Shown here: positions 18,240-27,702 of the stretch, piece after piece | How the letters are laid out: the number at the start of each line of letters is the position of its first letter | Numbering within the stretch: the first letter of the stretch is position 1 | Source: an uncultured Pseudomonadales bacterium | Lineage (GTDB): Bacteria; Pseudomonadota; Gammaproteobacteria; Pseudomonadales; Balneatricaceae | Assembly: GCA_938084925.1 (NCBI GenBank) | Contig: CALKFY010000004.1 | Coordinates: 1-37,862 of the forward strand | Direction: 5' to 3' | DNA: 37,862 nt | The notes under the pieces: generated by a model | Seen by the model: the letters and a program-made list of their open reading frames with translations, nothing else | The model's database searches: none | Told to the model about the DNA's origin: nothing | Made by a program: the position numbers and the translations under genes

Positions 18240-18381
18240 GTCTGTAAAATCCTGAGGCTAGAATTGCCGCTATTCAAGCCCCATTGTAATAGCTTAAGAG
18301 CGGCAAGGGAACTGCCCATCAGCGCCGATTCCGGTTATACTTAGCGGTTGAAGAAGTTAAGACTGTATACACGAGATATCC

Positions 18382-19830
18382 ATGTTTGAAAATTTAACAG
18401 AACGCCTTGGCAAAACGTTACAAAATATTCGCGGCCAAGCGCGCCTTACAGAAGATAATATTAAAGGGACCTTGCGTGAAGTGCGCATGGCATTGCTGGA
18501 GGCAGACGTTGCTCTACCTGTGGTGAAGGCCTTTATCGAACAGGTAAAAGAGCGTGCCGTTGGTACTGAGGTAAGCAAAAGCTTAAGCCCAGGCCAGGTA
18601 TTTGTGAAGATTGTCCAGCAAGAGCTGGAAGCGGTTATGGGTAGCTCTAATGAAGATTTGAATCTTGCTGCTCAGCCACCTGCTGTGATCATGATGGCGG
18701 GTTTGCAGGGTGCAGGTAAAACCACCTCTGCTGCCAAGTTAGCCAAGTTCTTACAAGAAATACGTAAGAAAACGGTTTTACTGGTGAGTGTCGACGTATA
18801 CCGTCCTGCGGCTATTAAGCAGTTAGAAACCTTGGCTGGTGAGGTGAATGCTAACTTCTTCCCATCCACGGTTATGCAAACACCTGTGAGTATCGCTGAG
18901 GCGGCCATTGCTCATGCTAAACAGCAGCATATAGATGTGGTGATTGTGGACACTGCAGGCCGTTTGCATGTTGATGAATCCATGATGAACGAAGTGAAAG
19001 CTTTGCATGCATCCGTACAGCCTGTTGAGACCTTGTTTGTAGTTGATGCCATGACCGGTCAGGATGCTGCCAATACAGCAAAAGCCTTCAACGAAGCCTT
19101 GCCCCTAACTGGTGTGGTGTTGAGTAAGACTGATGGTGATGCCCGTGGTGGTGCTGCTTTATCTGTGCGTCATATCACCGGCAAGCCGATCAAGTTCTTG
19201 GGTGTCGGCGAAAAGGTAGAGGCGCTAGAGCCTTTCCATCCTGATCGTGTTGCTTCACGTATCTTGGGTATGGGTGACGTACTGTCTCTGATCGAAGAGG
19301 TAGAGCAGAAGGTCGACAAGGAAAAGGCCGAAAAACTTGCTAAGAAGCTGAAGAAAGGCAAGGGCTTTGATTTAGAAGATTTCCGTGATCAGTTGCAGCA
19401 AATGAAAAACATGGGTGGCATGGCTGGTTTGTTAGACAAGTTGCCGGGTATGGGTGGTATGGCGCAAGCAGCTCAAGCTGCAGGTGCAGAAAAGAACTTT
19501 GTGCAAATGGAAGCAGTGATTAATTCCATGACGCCAAAAGAGCGTTACTTCCCTGATACCATTAATGGTTCCCGCAAGCGTCGTATTGCGGCGGGCTCTG
19601 GTACGCAAATTCAGGACGTTAACCGTTTGCTTAAGCAGCACAAGCAAATGCAGAAGATGATGAAAAAGATGACCGGCAAGGGCAACATGAAAAACATGAT
19701 GCGCGGCATGCAGGGTAATATGCCACCAGGTATGGGTGGCGGTATGCCTCCTGGCTTAGGTGGTATGGGTGGCGGCATGCCGGGTGGTTTGCCTGGTATG
19801 GGCGGCTTGCCGTTTGGTAAGAAAAAGTAG
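18382..19830 (+). CDS. ffh: Signal recognition particle protein Ffh
   Basis: Ffh binds 4.5S RNA and the signal peptides of nascent membrane proteins, and delivers ribosomes to FtsY. The N domain carries the ALLEADVALPVV motif; the G domain has the P-loop GLQGAGKTT (107-115), DTAGRLHVD, TKTDG-like SKTDGDARGGAALS and the closing GVGEKVEALEPF; the M domain follows from about residue 300. The 482-residue length exceeds E. coli (453) because of a Met/Gly/Pro-rich tail ending GLPFGKKK. The gene is divergent from ypjD. A REP pair follows ten bases after the stop and no T-tailed terminator is seen. Confidence 0.98.
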   Translation: MFENLTERLGKTLQNIRGQARLTEDNIKGTLREVRMALLEADVALPVVKAFIEQVKERAVGTEVSKSLSPGQVFVKIVQQELEAVMGSSNEDLNLAAQPPAVIMMAGLQGAGKTTSAAKLAKFLQEIRKKTVLLVSVDVYRPAAIKQLETLAGEVNANFFPSTVMQTPVSIAEAAIAHAKQQHIDVVIVDTAGRLHVDESMMNEVKALHASVQPVETLFVVDAMTGQDAANTAKAFNEALPLTGVVLSKTDGDARGGAALSVRHITGKPIKFLGVGEKVEALEPFHPDRVASRILGMGDVLSLIEEVEQKVDKEKAEKLAKKLKKGKGFDLEDFRDQLQQMKNMGGMAGLLDKLPGMGGMAQAAQAAGAEKNFVQMEAVINSMTPKERYFPDTINGSRKRRIAAGSGTQIQDVNRLLKQHKQMQKMMKKMTGKGNMKNMMRGMQGNMPPGMGGGMPPGLGGMGGGMPGGLPGMGGLPFGKKK

Positions 19831-19839
19831 CGTATTTAT

Positions 19840-19920
19840 TGTAGGTCGGACTTTAGTCCGACTTGCATCAGGCTGCAGTCTAACTCGAATGAGCAGTGTC
19901 GGACTGAAGTCCGACCTACA
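19840..19920. repeat. Two inverted REP hairpins (TGTAGGTCGG family) after ffh
   Basis: Two perfect hairpins, GTCGGACT-TT-AGTCCGAC (19845-19862) and GTCGGACT-GA-AGTCCGAC (19898-19915), lie head to head. The ends TGTAGG and CCTACA make an 81-base inverted repeat. It fills the ffh-rpsP gap up to the rpsP promoter and is the best-preserved copy of the family in the window. Confidence 0.9.
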
Positions 19921-19947
19921 TCCCTTCCTATTCCATAAAATATCCTA

Positions 19948-19953
19948 TATAAT
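19948..19953 (+). promoter_or_regulatory. Probable promoter of the rpsP operon (-10 box)
   Basis: A perfect TATAAT is followed by the GC-rich discriminator ACGCGCCC, as in growth-rate-controlled ribosomal promoters. A poor -35 (TTCCTA, 19925-19930) lies 17 bases upstream. Transcription would start near 19960 and leave a leader of about 105 bases. Confidence 0.65.
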
Positions 19954-19963
19954 ACGCGCCCTC

Positions 19964-19980
19964 GTAGGACACTGTCCTAC
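19964..19980 (+). promoter_or_regulatory. Perfect palindrome at the start of the rpsP transcript
   Basis: GTAGGACA-C-TGTCCTAC is a perfect 17-base palindrome beginning a few bases after the predicted start site. A further half-site GTGTCCTA follows at 19983-19990. The position suits either an operator or a 5' hairpin; no T tract follows. The binding factor, if any, is unknown. Confidence 0.5.
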
Positions 19981-20066
19981 TTGTGTCCTATCTGCAATGG
20001 TGTGGGTAAGGGCTAGATAAACCGTGAGTGATTTCAAAGCTCACACGACATAAAGGGATCTAACGC

Positions 20067-20318
20067 ATGGTAATCATTCGTTTAGCTCGTGGAGGCTCCA
20101 AGAAGCGTCCATTTTATCATTTAACAGTAGCAGATCAGCGCAACCCGCGTGATGGTCGCTTTATCGAGCGTGTGGGTTTCTTCAACCCTGTTGCTCGTGG
20201 TCAAGAAGAAGTAACACGCATCGATATGGATCGCGTTGATTACTGGTTAGGCCGTGGTGCCCAACCTACTGGCCGCGTTGCTGGTTTGATTAAAGCTGCT
20301 CGTACAGCAGCTGAATAA
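20067..20318 (+). CDS. rpsP: 30S ribosomal protein S16
   Basis: S16 is an assembly protein of the small subunit body. The 83 residues begin [23 protein letters not shown] and contain [13 protein letters not shown], the family signatures, and match the usual length (82). AAAGGGA (20052-20058) precedes the ATG. First gene of the operon rpsP-rimM-trmD-rplS, which couples ribosomal protein synthesis to ribosome and tRNA maturation. Confidence 0.98.
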   Translation: MVIIRLARGGSKKRPFYHLTVADQRNPRDGRFIERVGFFNPVARGQEEVTRIDMDRVDYWLGRGAQPTGRVAGLIKAARTAAE

Positions 20319-20354
20319 GTACGCATAATTAGTCTAAGTATAGGATAGTTTGTT

Positions 20355-20879
20355 ATGGCCCAAGACCAACGCGTTAAGCTCGGTCGTATTACCACGGTTT
20401 ACGGGGTAAAGGGCTGGGTAAAGGTATTTTCTAATACCGAACCCATGGATAACATATTTGCTTACCAGCCGTGGCAGATTCTGATGAATGGTCAGTGGCA
20501 GGAAGTAAAGGTTAAGCAAGGCAAGCTACACGGCAAAGGACTAGTTGCGCAACTGGAAGGTTGTAATGACCGCGAAATGGCCAAGCTGTATGCTGGTGCT
20601 GAAATAGCGGTAGATCGGAGCATGTTGCCTGAACTCGAAGAAGGCGATTATTACTGGTCACAACTTACCGGGATGAATGTAGAGACTGAAACAGGCGTAA
20701 AGCTTGGTAAAGTCGACCACCTGTTAGCTACCGGTGCAAACGATGTGCTAGTGGTAAGGGGTAATCAAGACAGTATCGACACTGAAGAGCGTTTGATACC
20801 TTGGCTACCTGATCAGGTGATCACAAAGATTGACCTCTTAGGAGGCGTTATTCGGGTCGATTGGGATCCGGAGTTTTAA
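20355..20879 (+). CDS. rimM: Ribosome maturation factor RimM
   Basis: RimM binds S19 and helps mature the 30S head and 16S rRNA 3' domain. The 174 residues show the N-terminal barrel (KLGRITTVYGVKGWVKVFSNTEP) and the PRC-barrel C-terminal half (YYWSQLTGMNVETETGVKLGKVDHLLATGANDVLVV, then LIPWLPDQVI). AGGA precedes the ATG. Its stop codon directly abuts the trmD start. Confidence 0.97.
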   Translation: MAQDQRVKLGRITTVYGVKGWVKVFSNTEPMDNIFAYQPWQILMNGQWQEVKVKQGKLHGKGLVAQLEGCNDREMAKLYAGAEIAVDRSMLPELEEGDYYWSQLTGMNVETETGVKLGKVDHLLATGANDVLVVRGNQDSIDTEERLIPWLPDQVITKIDLLGGVIRVDWDPEF

Positions 20880-21632
20880 GTGAAGGTAGGTGTCGTTACA
20901 CTGTTTCCTGAAATGCTACAGGCCATTACGGACTACGGCGTTACAGGGAGAGCAGTCCAGCAAGGGCTGTTGCAGGTAGCCGGGGTTAACCCGCGCGACT
21001 TTACTCAGGACAAGCATCGTACGGTTGATGATCGACCTTATGGCGGTGGCCCAGGCATGTTGATGAAGGTGCAACCTTTACGCGATGCCATTGCTGCAGC
21101 CAAGACGGATTTGCCCAACCCCAAGGTGATATATTTATCACCCCAAGGGCGCAAATTAGATCAAGCCGGCGTGTTGGAGTTGGCCAAGCAGCAAAGCTTG
21201 GTGTTGGTGGCAGGGCGTTACGAAGGAATCGACGAACGTTTATTGTCTACCGATATTGACGAAGAATGGTCGCTAGGTGATTTTGTGCTTAGCGGGGGTG
21301 AATTGCCCGCCATGGTTTTTGTTGACGCTGTAGCACGAATGTTGCCTGGTGTATTGGGTCACGCTGAGTCAGCTCAGGAAGATTCTTTCGCTCAAGGGTT
21401 GTTGGATTGTCCACACTATACCCGACCAGAAGTGGTTGAGGGTATGGCGGTACCACCGGTACTGTTAAGTGGTGATCACAAGGCAATCGCCAATTGGCGA
21501 ATGCAGCAGCAGCTAGGGCGAACTTGGCAGCGACGACCAGACTTACTAGAACAAATGACGCTTACCAAAGAGCAAGAGCAGTCTTTAGAAAATTTTATCC
21601 GTACGACGGCAACGTCAACGGTTGAAGAATAG
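20880..21632 (+). CDS. trmD: tRNA (guanine-N1)-methyltransferase
   Basis: TrmD methylates G37 of tRNAs with GG at positions 36-37, using S-adenosylmethionine in a trefoil-knot (SPOUT) fold, and prevents +1 frameshifts. The 250 residues carry VVTLFPEM at the start, the [16 protein letters not shown] loop, the knot strands [13 protein letters not shown] and [10 protein letters not shown], and [18 protein letters not shown]. The start is a GTG at 20880-20882, immediately after the rimM TAA with no gap; GGAG inside rimM (20870-20873) is the ribosome binding site, so the two genes are tightly coupled. Confidence 0.97.
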   Translation: MKVGVVTLFPEMLQAITDYGVTGRAVQQGLLQVAGVNPRDFTQDKHRTVDDRPYGGGPGMLMKVQPLRDAIAAAKTDLPNPKVIYLSPQGRKLDQAGVLELAKQQSLVLVAGRYEGIDERLLSTDIDEEWSLGDFVLSGGELPAMVFVDAVARMLPGVLGHAESAQEDSFAQGLLDCPHYTRPEVVEGMAVPPVLLSGDHKAIANWRMQQQLGRTWQRRPDLLEQMTLTKEQEQSLENFIRTTATSTVEE

Positions 21633-21641
21633 GAGCGAGCC

Positions 21642-22010
21642 ATGAGCGGTAAAAATAGCATCATTCAGCAAATTGAAGCTGAACAAATGAACAAAGAAAT
21701 GCCTGAGTTTGGCCCCGGTGATACCGTGGTTGTTCAGGTTAAAGTTAAGGAAGGCACTCGTGAGCGTCTACAGGCGTACGAAGGTGTGGTTATCGGTGTA
21801 CGTAACCGTGGCCTAAACTCGGCTTTCACTGTACGTAAGATCTCCCACGGTGTGGGCGTTGAGCGTACTTTCCAGACTTACAGCCACCAGGTTGACAGCA
21901 TTGCTGTTAAGCGTCGCGGTGACGTACGTCAGGCTAAGCTGTACTACTTGCGTGAATTGTCTGGTAAGGCTGCACGTATCAAGGAAAAGTTGGCTAAGCG
22001 CGAAGCTTAA
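21642..22010 (+). CDS. rplS: 50S ribosomal protein L19
   Basis: L19 lies at the interface of the 30S and 50S subunits. The 122 residues include [43 protein letters not shown] and GVGVERTF, with the [16 protein letters not shown] end; it is a few residues longer than in E. coli (115). AGGAG overlaps the trmD stop. Last gene of the operon, followed by a hairpin and a strong terminator. Confidence 0.98.
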   Translation: MSGKNSIIQQIEAEQMNKEMPEFGPGDTVVVQVKVKEGTRERLQAYEGVVIGVRNRGLNSAFTVRKISHGVGVERTFQTYSHQVDSIAVKRRGDVRQAKLYYLRELSGKAARIKEKLAKREA

Positions 22011-22023
22011 TAGTCTCTTTTCT

Positions 22024-22048
22024 ATTACCAAACCTCTGGTTAGGTAAT
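22024..22048 (+). other. Hairpin just after rplS
   Basis: ATTACC-A-AACC and GGTT-A-GGTAAT pair around TCT. There is no T tract. It may protect the 3' end of the operon mRNA after processing; this role is inferred only from position. Confidence 0.5.
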
Positions 22049-22051
22049 GCT

Positions 22052-22079
22052 AAAAAAACCCGCTGCGGCGGGTTTTTTT
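22052..22079. terminator. Bidirectional terminator of the rpsP-rplS operon
   Basis: Seven A residues, CCCGC-TGCG-GCGGG and seven T residues make a classic symmetrical intrinsic terminator directly after rplS. Confidence 0.93.
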
Positions 22080-22184
22080 GTGGCTGTGTTAAAGTCAGGG
22101 AAAGACGCTGTATATGGTTGCATAAATTCTCGTTATAAGGGATAAAAAAGTGGCCATTTCGGTGCTAAAAGCGTAGAATTCGTT

Positions 22185-22233
22185 AACCGAGAAGCATGCT
22201 TGATGACAAGCCTGTGATGCTCGGTTTTTTTGT
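22185..22233 (+). terminator. Orphan intrinsic terminator, possibly the end of a small RNA
   Basis: A tiered hairpin: AACCGA (22185-22190) pairs with TCGGTT (22221-22226), GCAT with ATGC, and GCTTG with CAAGC around ATGA; a run of T follows. No protein gene lies between the rplS terminator (ending 22079) and this one, so the roughly 105 bases between could be a small RNA. Promoter candidates in it are weak. Confidence 0.55.
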
Positions 22234-22296
22234 GTTTAAAGCGAAATTATTAGTACGCATAAACATGATTAATAAGAACGCTTCCTCGAGTAGCCC

Positions 22297-22491
22297 ATGA
22301 GTGATTTAGCCCATAGTCTTTTGGTTGCCTTAAGCCTAATGTTGGTGCTTGAAGGGATTTTGCCGTTTTTATACCCCCAGCGCTGGCGCCGTTTGGTAGC
22401 TCAGCTGGCACAAATTAGTGATGCCAATATGCGGGTGCTAGGTTTGCTAAGCATGTTAATCGGCTTGGCGTTACTTTGGTTGGTTCGTTAG
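22297..22491 (+). CDS. DUF2065 family small membrane protein
   Basis: The 64 residues form two hydrophobic helices (about 5-25 and 45-62) separated by YPQRWRRLVAQLAQISDANMRVLG, which is the YjeT/DUF2065 pattern. Its function is unknown. In many gammaproteobacteria it follows hflC and precedes hisZ or purA; here it starts a unit with hisZ (17-base gap), and no hflKC is present upstream. Confidence 0.88.
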   Translation: MSDLAHSLLVALSLMLVLEGILPFLYPQRWRRLVAQLAQISDANMRVLGLLSMLIGLALLWLVR

Positions 22492-22508
22492 GAAATTGAA
22501 GGGATACC

Positions 22509-23699
22509 ATGACTGGTGCAAATCGTTGGTTACTGCCTGATGGCGTAAAGGAAGTGCTGCCTCCAGAAGCAGGCCGTATAGAAACCCTGCGTAGACGTTT
22601 GCTAGACCTACATCATAGCTGGGGCTATGACATGGTGATGCCGCCGTTGATCGAATTTATAGAGTCTTTGCTAATCGGTACCGGCAACGACTTAGATGTA
22701 GCCACCTTTAAGGTCATCGACCAGCTTACCGGTCGTACCATGGGTATCCACGCTGACATCACGCCACAAGTTGCACGTATTGATGCCCATAGCTTGGGTG
22801 CTCAAGGCGTCAATCGCTTGTGTTATTCCAACACCGTATTGCACACCTCTCCAGCCAACGCCTTGGCTTCTCGTAGTCCGCTACAAGTGGGTGCGGAATT
22901 GTATGGCCATTCTGGCCTAGACAGTGATTTAGAAATTATTAGTTTGATGTTAGAAAGCATAACCCATATTGGTATTGATGCTCCTTTAACATTGGATTTA
23001 GGCCATATAGGTATCTATAAAGGTCTGTTGGCTGGCATGAGCCTGAGCCAAGAACAAGAACGTGCTTTGTTTGCCTTGTTGCAGACCAAAGCCGTGGCAG
23101 ACATTGATGCTTTTGTAGCTAGCCTAGATATTCCAGTAGCTGATCAGCAAATGCTACATCAATTGGCTCGCTTGTATGGCGATATCAGTGTACTAAACAA
23201 AGCCGTAGAGGTATTTGCTGGTGCAGGTTCTGAAGTGCTTGAGGCTGTGGCCTACTTGCAACAGCTTGCTAGTGCGGTGCAGCTACGCTTCCCCGCAGTG
23301 ACTCTGTATTTTGATTTGGCTGAGCTGCGTGGCTATGAGTACCACACAGGGGTGGTATTTGCTGCCTTGACGCCGGCCTTCGGTCAACCAGTTGCCAAGG
23401 GTGGTCGTTACGACGATATCGGCCGTGTGTTTGGTCGTGCCCGTCCTGCTACAGGCTTTAGTGCCGACTTGAAAATTCTTGCCGAATTATCTTCGGCAGA
23501 AGTAGCGCCCGAACAGAGCGTTGCTGTGCCTAGCCGTGATGGATTGAGTACTGAACAGTGCCAACTCTTGTGGCAAAAAGAAGCTGAGCTACGTGGTCAA
23601 GGTTTCCGCGTCTTAGCTCAGTTGTCAGGGCCAACAACTTCCGATGTCAAGGCAATACACCAGCTTAGCTGGCGTGATGATGCTTGGCATATTGATTGA
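22509..23699 (+). CDS. hisZ: ATP phosphoribosyltransferase regulatory subunit
   Basis: HisZ is a catalytically dead paralogue of histidyl-tRNA synthetase that activates the short form of HisG in the first step of histidine synthesis. The 396 residues start WLLPDGVKEVLPPEAGRIETLRR and have class II synthetase motifs such as GRTMGIHADITPQVARI and ELRGYEYHTGVVFAAL, with GGRYDDIG. It is shorter than HisS and lacks its anticodon-binding domain, as expected. AAGGGA precedes the ATG. It lies upstream of purA, as in Pseudomonas and relatives; no other his gene is in the window. Confidence 0.96.
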   Translation: MTGANRWLLPDGVKEVLPPEAGRIETLRRRLLDLHHSWGYDMVMPPLIEFIESLLIGTGNDLDVATFKVIDQLTGRTMGIHADITPQVARIDAHSLGAQGVNRLCYSNTVLHTSPANALASRSPLQVGAELYGHSGLDSDLEIISLMLESITHIGIDAPLTLDLGHIGIYKGLLAGMSLSQEQERALFALLQTKAVADIDAFVASLDIPVADQQMLHQLARLYGDISVLNKAVEVFAGAGSEVLEAVAYLQQLASAVQLRFPAVTLYFDLAELRGYEYHTGVVFAALTPAFGQPVAKGGRYDDIGRVFGRARPATGFSADLKILAELSSAEVAPEQSVAVPSRDGLSTEQCQLLWQKEAELRGQGFRVLAQLSGPTTSDVKAIHQLSWRDDAWHID

Positions 23700-25031
<1,332 letters not shown>

Positions 25032-25042
25032 TACACTCTCTA

Positions 25043-25071
25043 TTGGGCTCTGACCTTCGGTCTGACCCCAA
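25043..25071. repeat. REP-like hairpin of the GTCAGACCCCAA family
   Basis: TTGGGCTCTGACC and GGTCTGACCCCAA pair around a TTC loop with two mismatches. The same core occurs, decayed and in both orientations, at 111-266. Confidence 0.75.
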
Positions 25072-25075
25072 ATAT

Positions 25076-25102
25076 AAAAAGCAGCCCAGGGCTGCTTTTT
25101 TT
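25076..25102. terminator. Terminator after purA
   Basis: AAAAAGCAGCC and GGCTGCTTTTTTT form a stem with a three-base loop, A-flanked and T-flanked, so it can act in both directions. It closes the DUF2065-hisZ-purA unit. Confidence 0.9.
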
Positions 25103-25149
25103 GTGCCTGAGTATTATAGTTAAGTTATACCTTTTCCATGGAGTTGATA

Positions 25150-26586
25150 ATGCCTGTCGACCTATATACAGCAGCCCAGACACGCGAGCTTGATCGTCTT
25201 ACAATAGGGCAAGGTAAAGTATCTGGATATGCCTTGATGAGCTCAGCAGGGCATTTTGCCTTTTCTCAAATACAATATCATTGGCCTGACTGCCAAAATT
25301 TGTCGGTATTGTGCGGTAAAGGCAATAATGGTGGCGATGGTTATATAGTGGCAGAGTTCGCAAGACGGGCGGGCATACAAGTGAGCTTGTTTTCCGTGTG
25401 TGACCCTCTGGAGCTAACGGGCGATGCTTATCAAGCCTATCTAAACTGTCAGCTAGAAGTGCAGGTTGGTTTGTCTCAGCTACCGTTGGCTACGGCCGAT
25501 GTTGTGGTCGATGCCTTGTTAGGAACAGGGCTGCAAGGTGACGTTAAGGGTCTATATCAAGACTGGATCGCACAGCTAAATGATATTGCTAAGCCCGTGC
25601 TTGCCATCGATATCCCCTCCGGTTTGTGCGCAGATACTGGGCGAGTCTTGGGTGGTGCCGTTAAAGCTGATGTGACCACAGCCTTTATTGGTCGTAAACA
25701 GGGCATGTATACAGGGCAAGCCAGAAACTATTGTGGTGAGGTTCGTTTTGCGGGCCTAGGCGTGCGTGCTAGTGTTTATAATCAGATACCTGTCAGTGCG
25801 CAACTATTAATCGCCGAAGTGGCACCTGTGGATATGTTACAGCGCGCTGCTAGTAGTTATAAAACCCATCATGGTCATGTGTTTGTGGTGGGCGGCGATA
25901 TGGGTACTTTTGGTGCTGTGGTGTTAGCTGCTCAGGGAGCGGCACGCGCTGGAGCAGGTTTAGTGTCCGTTTATACTCAGCCTGAACAAGGGCCCTATGT
26001 CACCATGGCGCAGCCTGAACTGATGTTGGTGCGTGATAACTGGCAGCAGGCCGATGTGTTGGTCATCGGTCCGGGCTTAGGTCAGGATGAATTTGGTCAT
26101 TCTGCTTGGCAGCATTGTCTGGCGCTTAATAAGCCCATGGTTGTGGATGCAGATGGCTTAAACCTTTTAGCTGCCGTATCGCAAAGGCGTGACAACTGGA
26201 TACTCACACCTCACCCTGGAGAAGCCGCGCGTTTGCTTGGTTGCACCACCTCAGAAGTAGAGGCAGATCGCTTTGCGGCTATACGCAAGTTGCAACAAGA
26301 ATACGGTGGTGTGGTAATACTCAAGGGTGCGGGCTCTTTAATATGTGGCCCAAATCAGCAAGTCTCTGTACTAGGCGTAGGTAATGCAGGCATGGCCAGT
26401 GCTGGTATGGGTGATGTATTGGCGGGTGTTTGTGGGGCTATGTTGGCGCAAGGCCTTGAGCTAGAAGATGCAGCTAAAATGGCAGCTTGGGTACATTCAA
26501 AAGCGGCTGATATGGCGGCGCAAGACGGTCGGCGCGGTATGTTGGCGAGTGACTTGTTGCCGTTTGTTAGGCAATTGCTCGGATGA
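25150..26586 (+). CDS. nnr: Bifunctional NAD(P)H-hydrate epimerase and dehydratase
   Basis: Nnr repairs damaged NADH and NADPH: the N-terminal YjeF domain epimerises NAD(P)HX, and the C-terminal ribokinase-like domain dehydrates it with ADP. Visible are LCGKGNNGGDGYIVAEFARR in the first domain, and GPGLGQ, VDADGLNLL, ILTPHPGEAARL and the hallmark NAGMASAGMGDVLAGVCGAML in the second. The start at 25150 (478 residues) is preferred to 25138, because GGAG at 25140-25143 overlaps the upstream ATG and is six bases from the downstream one. Unlike in E. coli, no tsaE-amiB-mutL genes follow. Confidence 0.95.
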   Translation: MPVDLYTAAQTRELDRLTIGQGKVSGYALMSSAGHFAFSQIQYHWPDCQNLSVLCGKGNNGGDGYIVAEFARRAGIQVSLFSVCDPLELTGDAYQAYLNCQLEVQVGLSQLPLATADVVVDALLGTGLQGDVKGLYQDWIAQLNDIAKPVLAIDIPSGLCADTGRVLGGAVKADVTTAFIGRKQGMYTGQARNYCGEVRFAGLGVRASVYNQIPVSAQLLIAEVAPVDMLQRAASSYKTHHGHVFVVGGDMGTFGAVVLAAQGAARAGAGLVSVYTQPEQGPYVTMAQPELMLVRDNWQQADVLVIGPGLGQDEFGHSAWQHCLALNKPMVVDADGLNLLAAVSQRRDNWILTPHPGEAARLLGCTTSEVEADRFAAIRKLQQEYGGVVILKGAGSLICGPNQQVSVLGVGNAGMASAGMGDVLAGVCGAMLAQGLELEDAAKMAAWVHSKAADMAAQDGRRGMLASDLLPFVRQLLG

Positions 26587-26593
26587 ATTTTCT

Positions 26594-26703
26594 CGTCATT
26601 GCGAAGGATAGATTCCGTCATTGCGAGCTTAGCGAAGCAACCTCCATCAGCACACTGCAATCTTGCTAGAGGTTGCCACGTCGCTTCGCTCCTCGCAATG
26701 ACA
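26594..26703. repeat. CGTCATTGCGA palindromic repeat
   Basis: A half copy CGTCATTGCGA (26594-26604) is followed by a complete inverted repeat whose ends are CGTCATTGCGAGC (from 26616) and CTCGCAATGAC (to 26702), with inner arms AGCGAAGC and GCTTCGCT. This matches a widespread family of intergenic repeats in bacteria. The window's last ten bases (37853-37862) start another copy. Confidence 0.85.
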
Positions 26704-26715
26704 TTATGAATCTGT

Positions 26716-27501
26716 TTACCTACCTTTCCAGATAGGATCGCGCTTCTCAGCAAAGGCTTTGGCGCCTTCTAGATTGTCTTCACTGTCATAAAGCGTATCT
26801 ACCGTGGCAAGCTGGCGTTTGGTGATGCTGTTCATGGCATCCTGAAACTTCATGTCTTCAGCTTCGCGGGCGATTTCTTTTATGGCAGCAAATACCAATG
26901 GTGGGCCACTGGCTAGTTGGCGGGCCACTTCTTGTACGCGCTCGGCTAGCTGGTCCACAGGTAATACTTCGTTCACTAGGCCCCACTGTTTGGCTTCGGC
27001 TGCATCAATCCAGCGACCGGTAAATAACATTTCCATAGCAACATGGTAAGGGATTCGCTTGGGTAGTTTTACGGTTGCTGCGTCCGCCACGGTACCTGAA
27101 TTTATTTCAGGTAGCGCAAAGCTGGAAGTATCTGTGCAGTAAATTAAGTCTGCTGATAGGGCAAGTTCAAATCCGCCGCCACAAGCCATGCCGCTAACCT
27201 GAGCGATAACGGGCTTGTTGAGGTCGCGCAGTTCTTGCAAACCGCCAAACCCGCCAACTCCATAGTCACCATCTACTTCATCACCATTGGCTGCGGCTTT
27301 TAGGTCCCAGCCGGCGCAGAAGAAGCGATCACCAGCAGTTTTGATAATGGCAACACGCATTTCTGGATCGTCACGAAACTCTTTAAAGGCTTCACCCATC
27401 AAACGGCTGGTAGTTAGGTCGATGGCGTTGGCCTTAGGGCGATCTAGTTCTACTTCAAATACGCCATTGTTGCGGCTAATGTTAACGACTTGCTGACTCA
27501 T
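26716..27501 (-). CDS. Crotonase-family hydratase, CaiD-like
   Basis: The 261 residues equal the length of E. coli CaiD and share its marks: RPKANAID near the start, AGWDLKAAANG, GGFGGL, the oxyanion-hole region GMACGGGFELALSADLI and the exact-type ending AEKRDPIWKGR. Glu112 and Glu132 sit at the two catalytic glutamate positions. The loop after Glu132 (INSGTVADAATVKLPKR) departs from the usual GxxPDxGGxxRLP. CaiD hydrates crotonobetainyl-CoA in carnitine metabolism, but no other cai or fatty acid genes are nearby, so the substrate is uncertain; a general enoyl-CoA hydratase is possible. It is convergent with nnr and divergent from rnr. Confidence 0.85.
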   Translation of the reverse strand: MSQQVVNISRNNGVFEVELDRPKANAIDLTTSRLMGEAFKEFRDDPEMRVAIIKTAGDRFFCAGWDLKAAANGDEVDGDYGVGGFGGLQELRDLNKPVIAQVSGMACGGGFELALSADLIYCTDTSSFALPEINSGTVADAATVKLPKRIPYHVAMEMLFTGRWIDAAEAKQWGLVNEVLPVDQLAERVQEVARQLASGPPLVFAAIKEIAREAEDMKFQDAMNSITKRQLATVDTLYDSEDNLEGAKAFAEKRDPIWKGR

Positions 27502-27667
27502 GCTTGAGCTCCATTACTTTTAGATTATCTCAGTATACGGCCTTAGCTTAGCCTCACTTGACTATATGCGTCATCTATTTGATGTTTTATTTCTATATTA
27601 AATGCCTCAAGTTGGCTTTTTTTTGACCAGTGCGTCCCTGTGACCCCTATCTGTCATAAGAACAGCG

Positions 27668-27673
27668 TATAAT
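27668..27673 (+). promoter_or_regulatory. Probable rnr promoter -10 box
   Basis: A perfect TATAAT preceded by GCG and followed by GTGCGC lies about 30 bases before the rnr ATG. No good -35 hexamer is seen. It would leave a leader of only some 20 bases. Confidence 0.5.
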
Positions 27674-27702
27674 GTGCGCATATTTTGAATATGGTTAAAA
27701 AA

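Noticed and set aside
26355-26753. 132-codon minus-strand open frame between nnr and the crotonase gene
   Set aside because: Its start overlaps the crotonase gene's end, its middle is translation of the CGTCATTGCGA repeat, and its end is opposite nnr.
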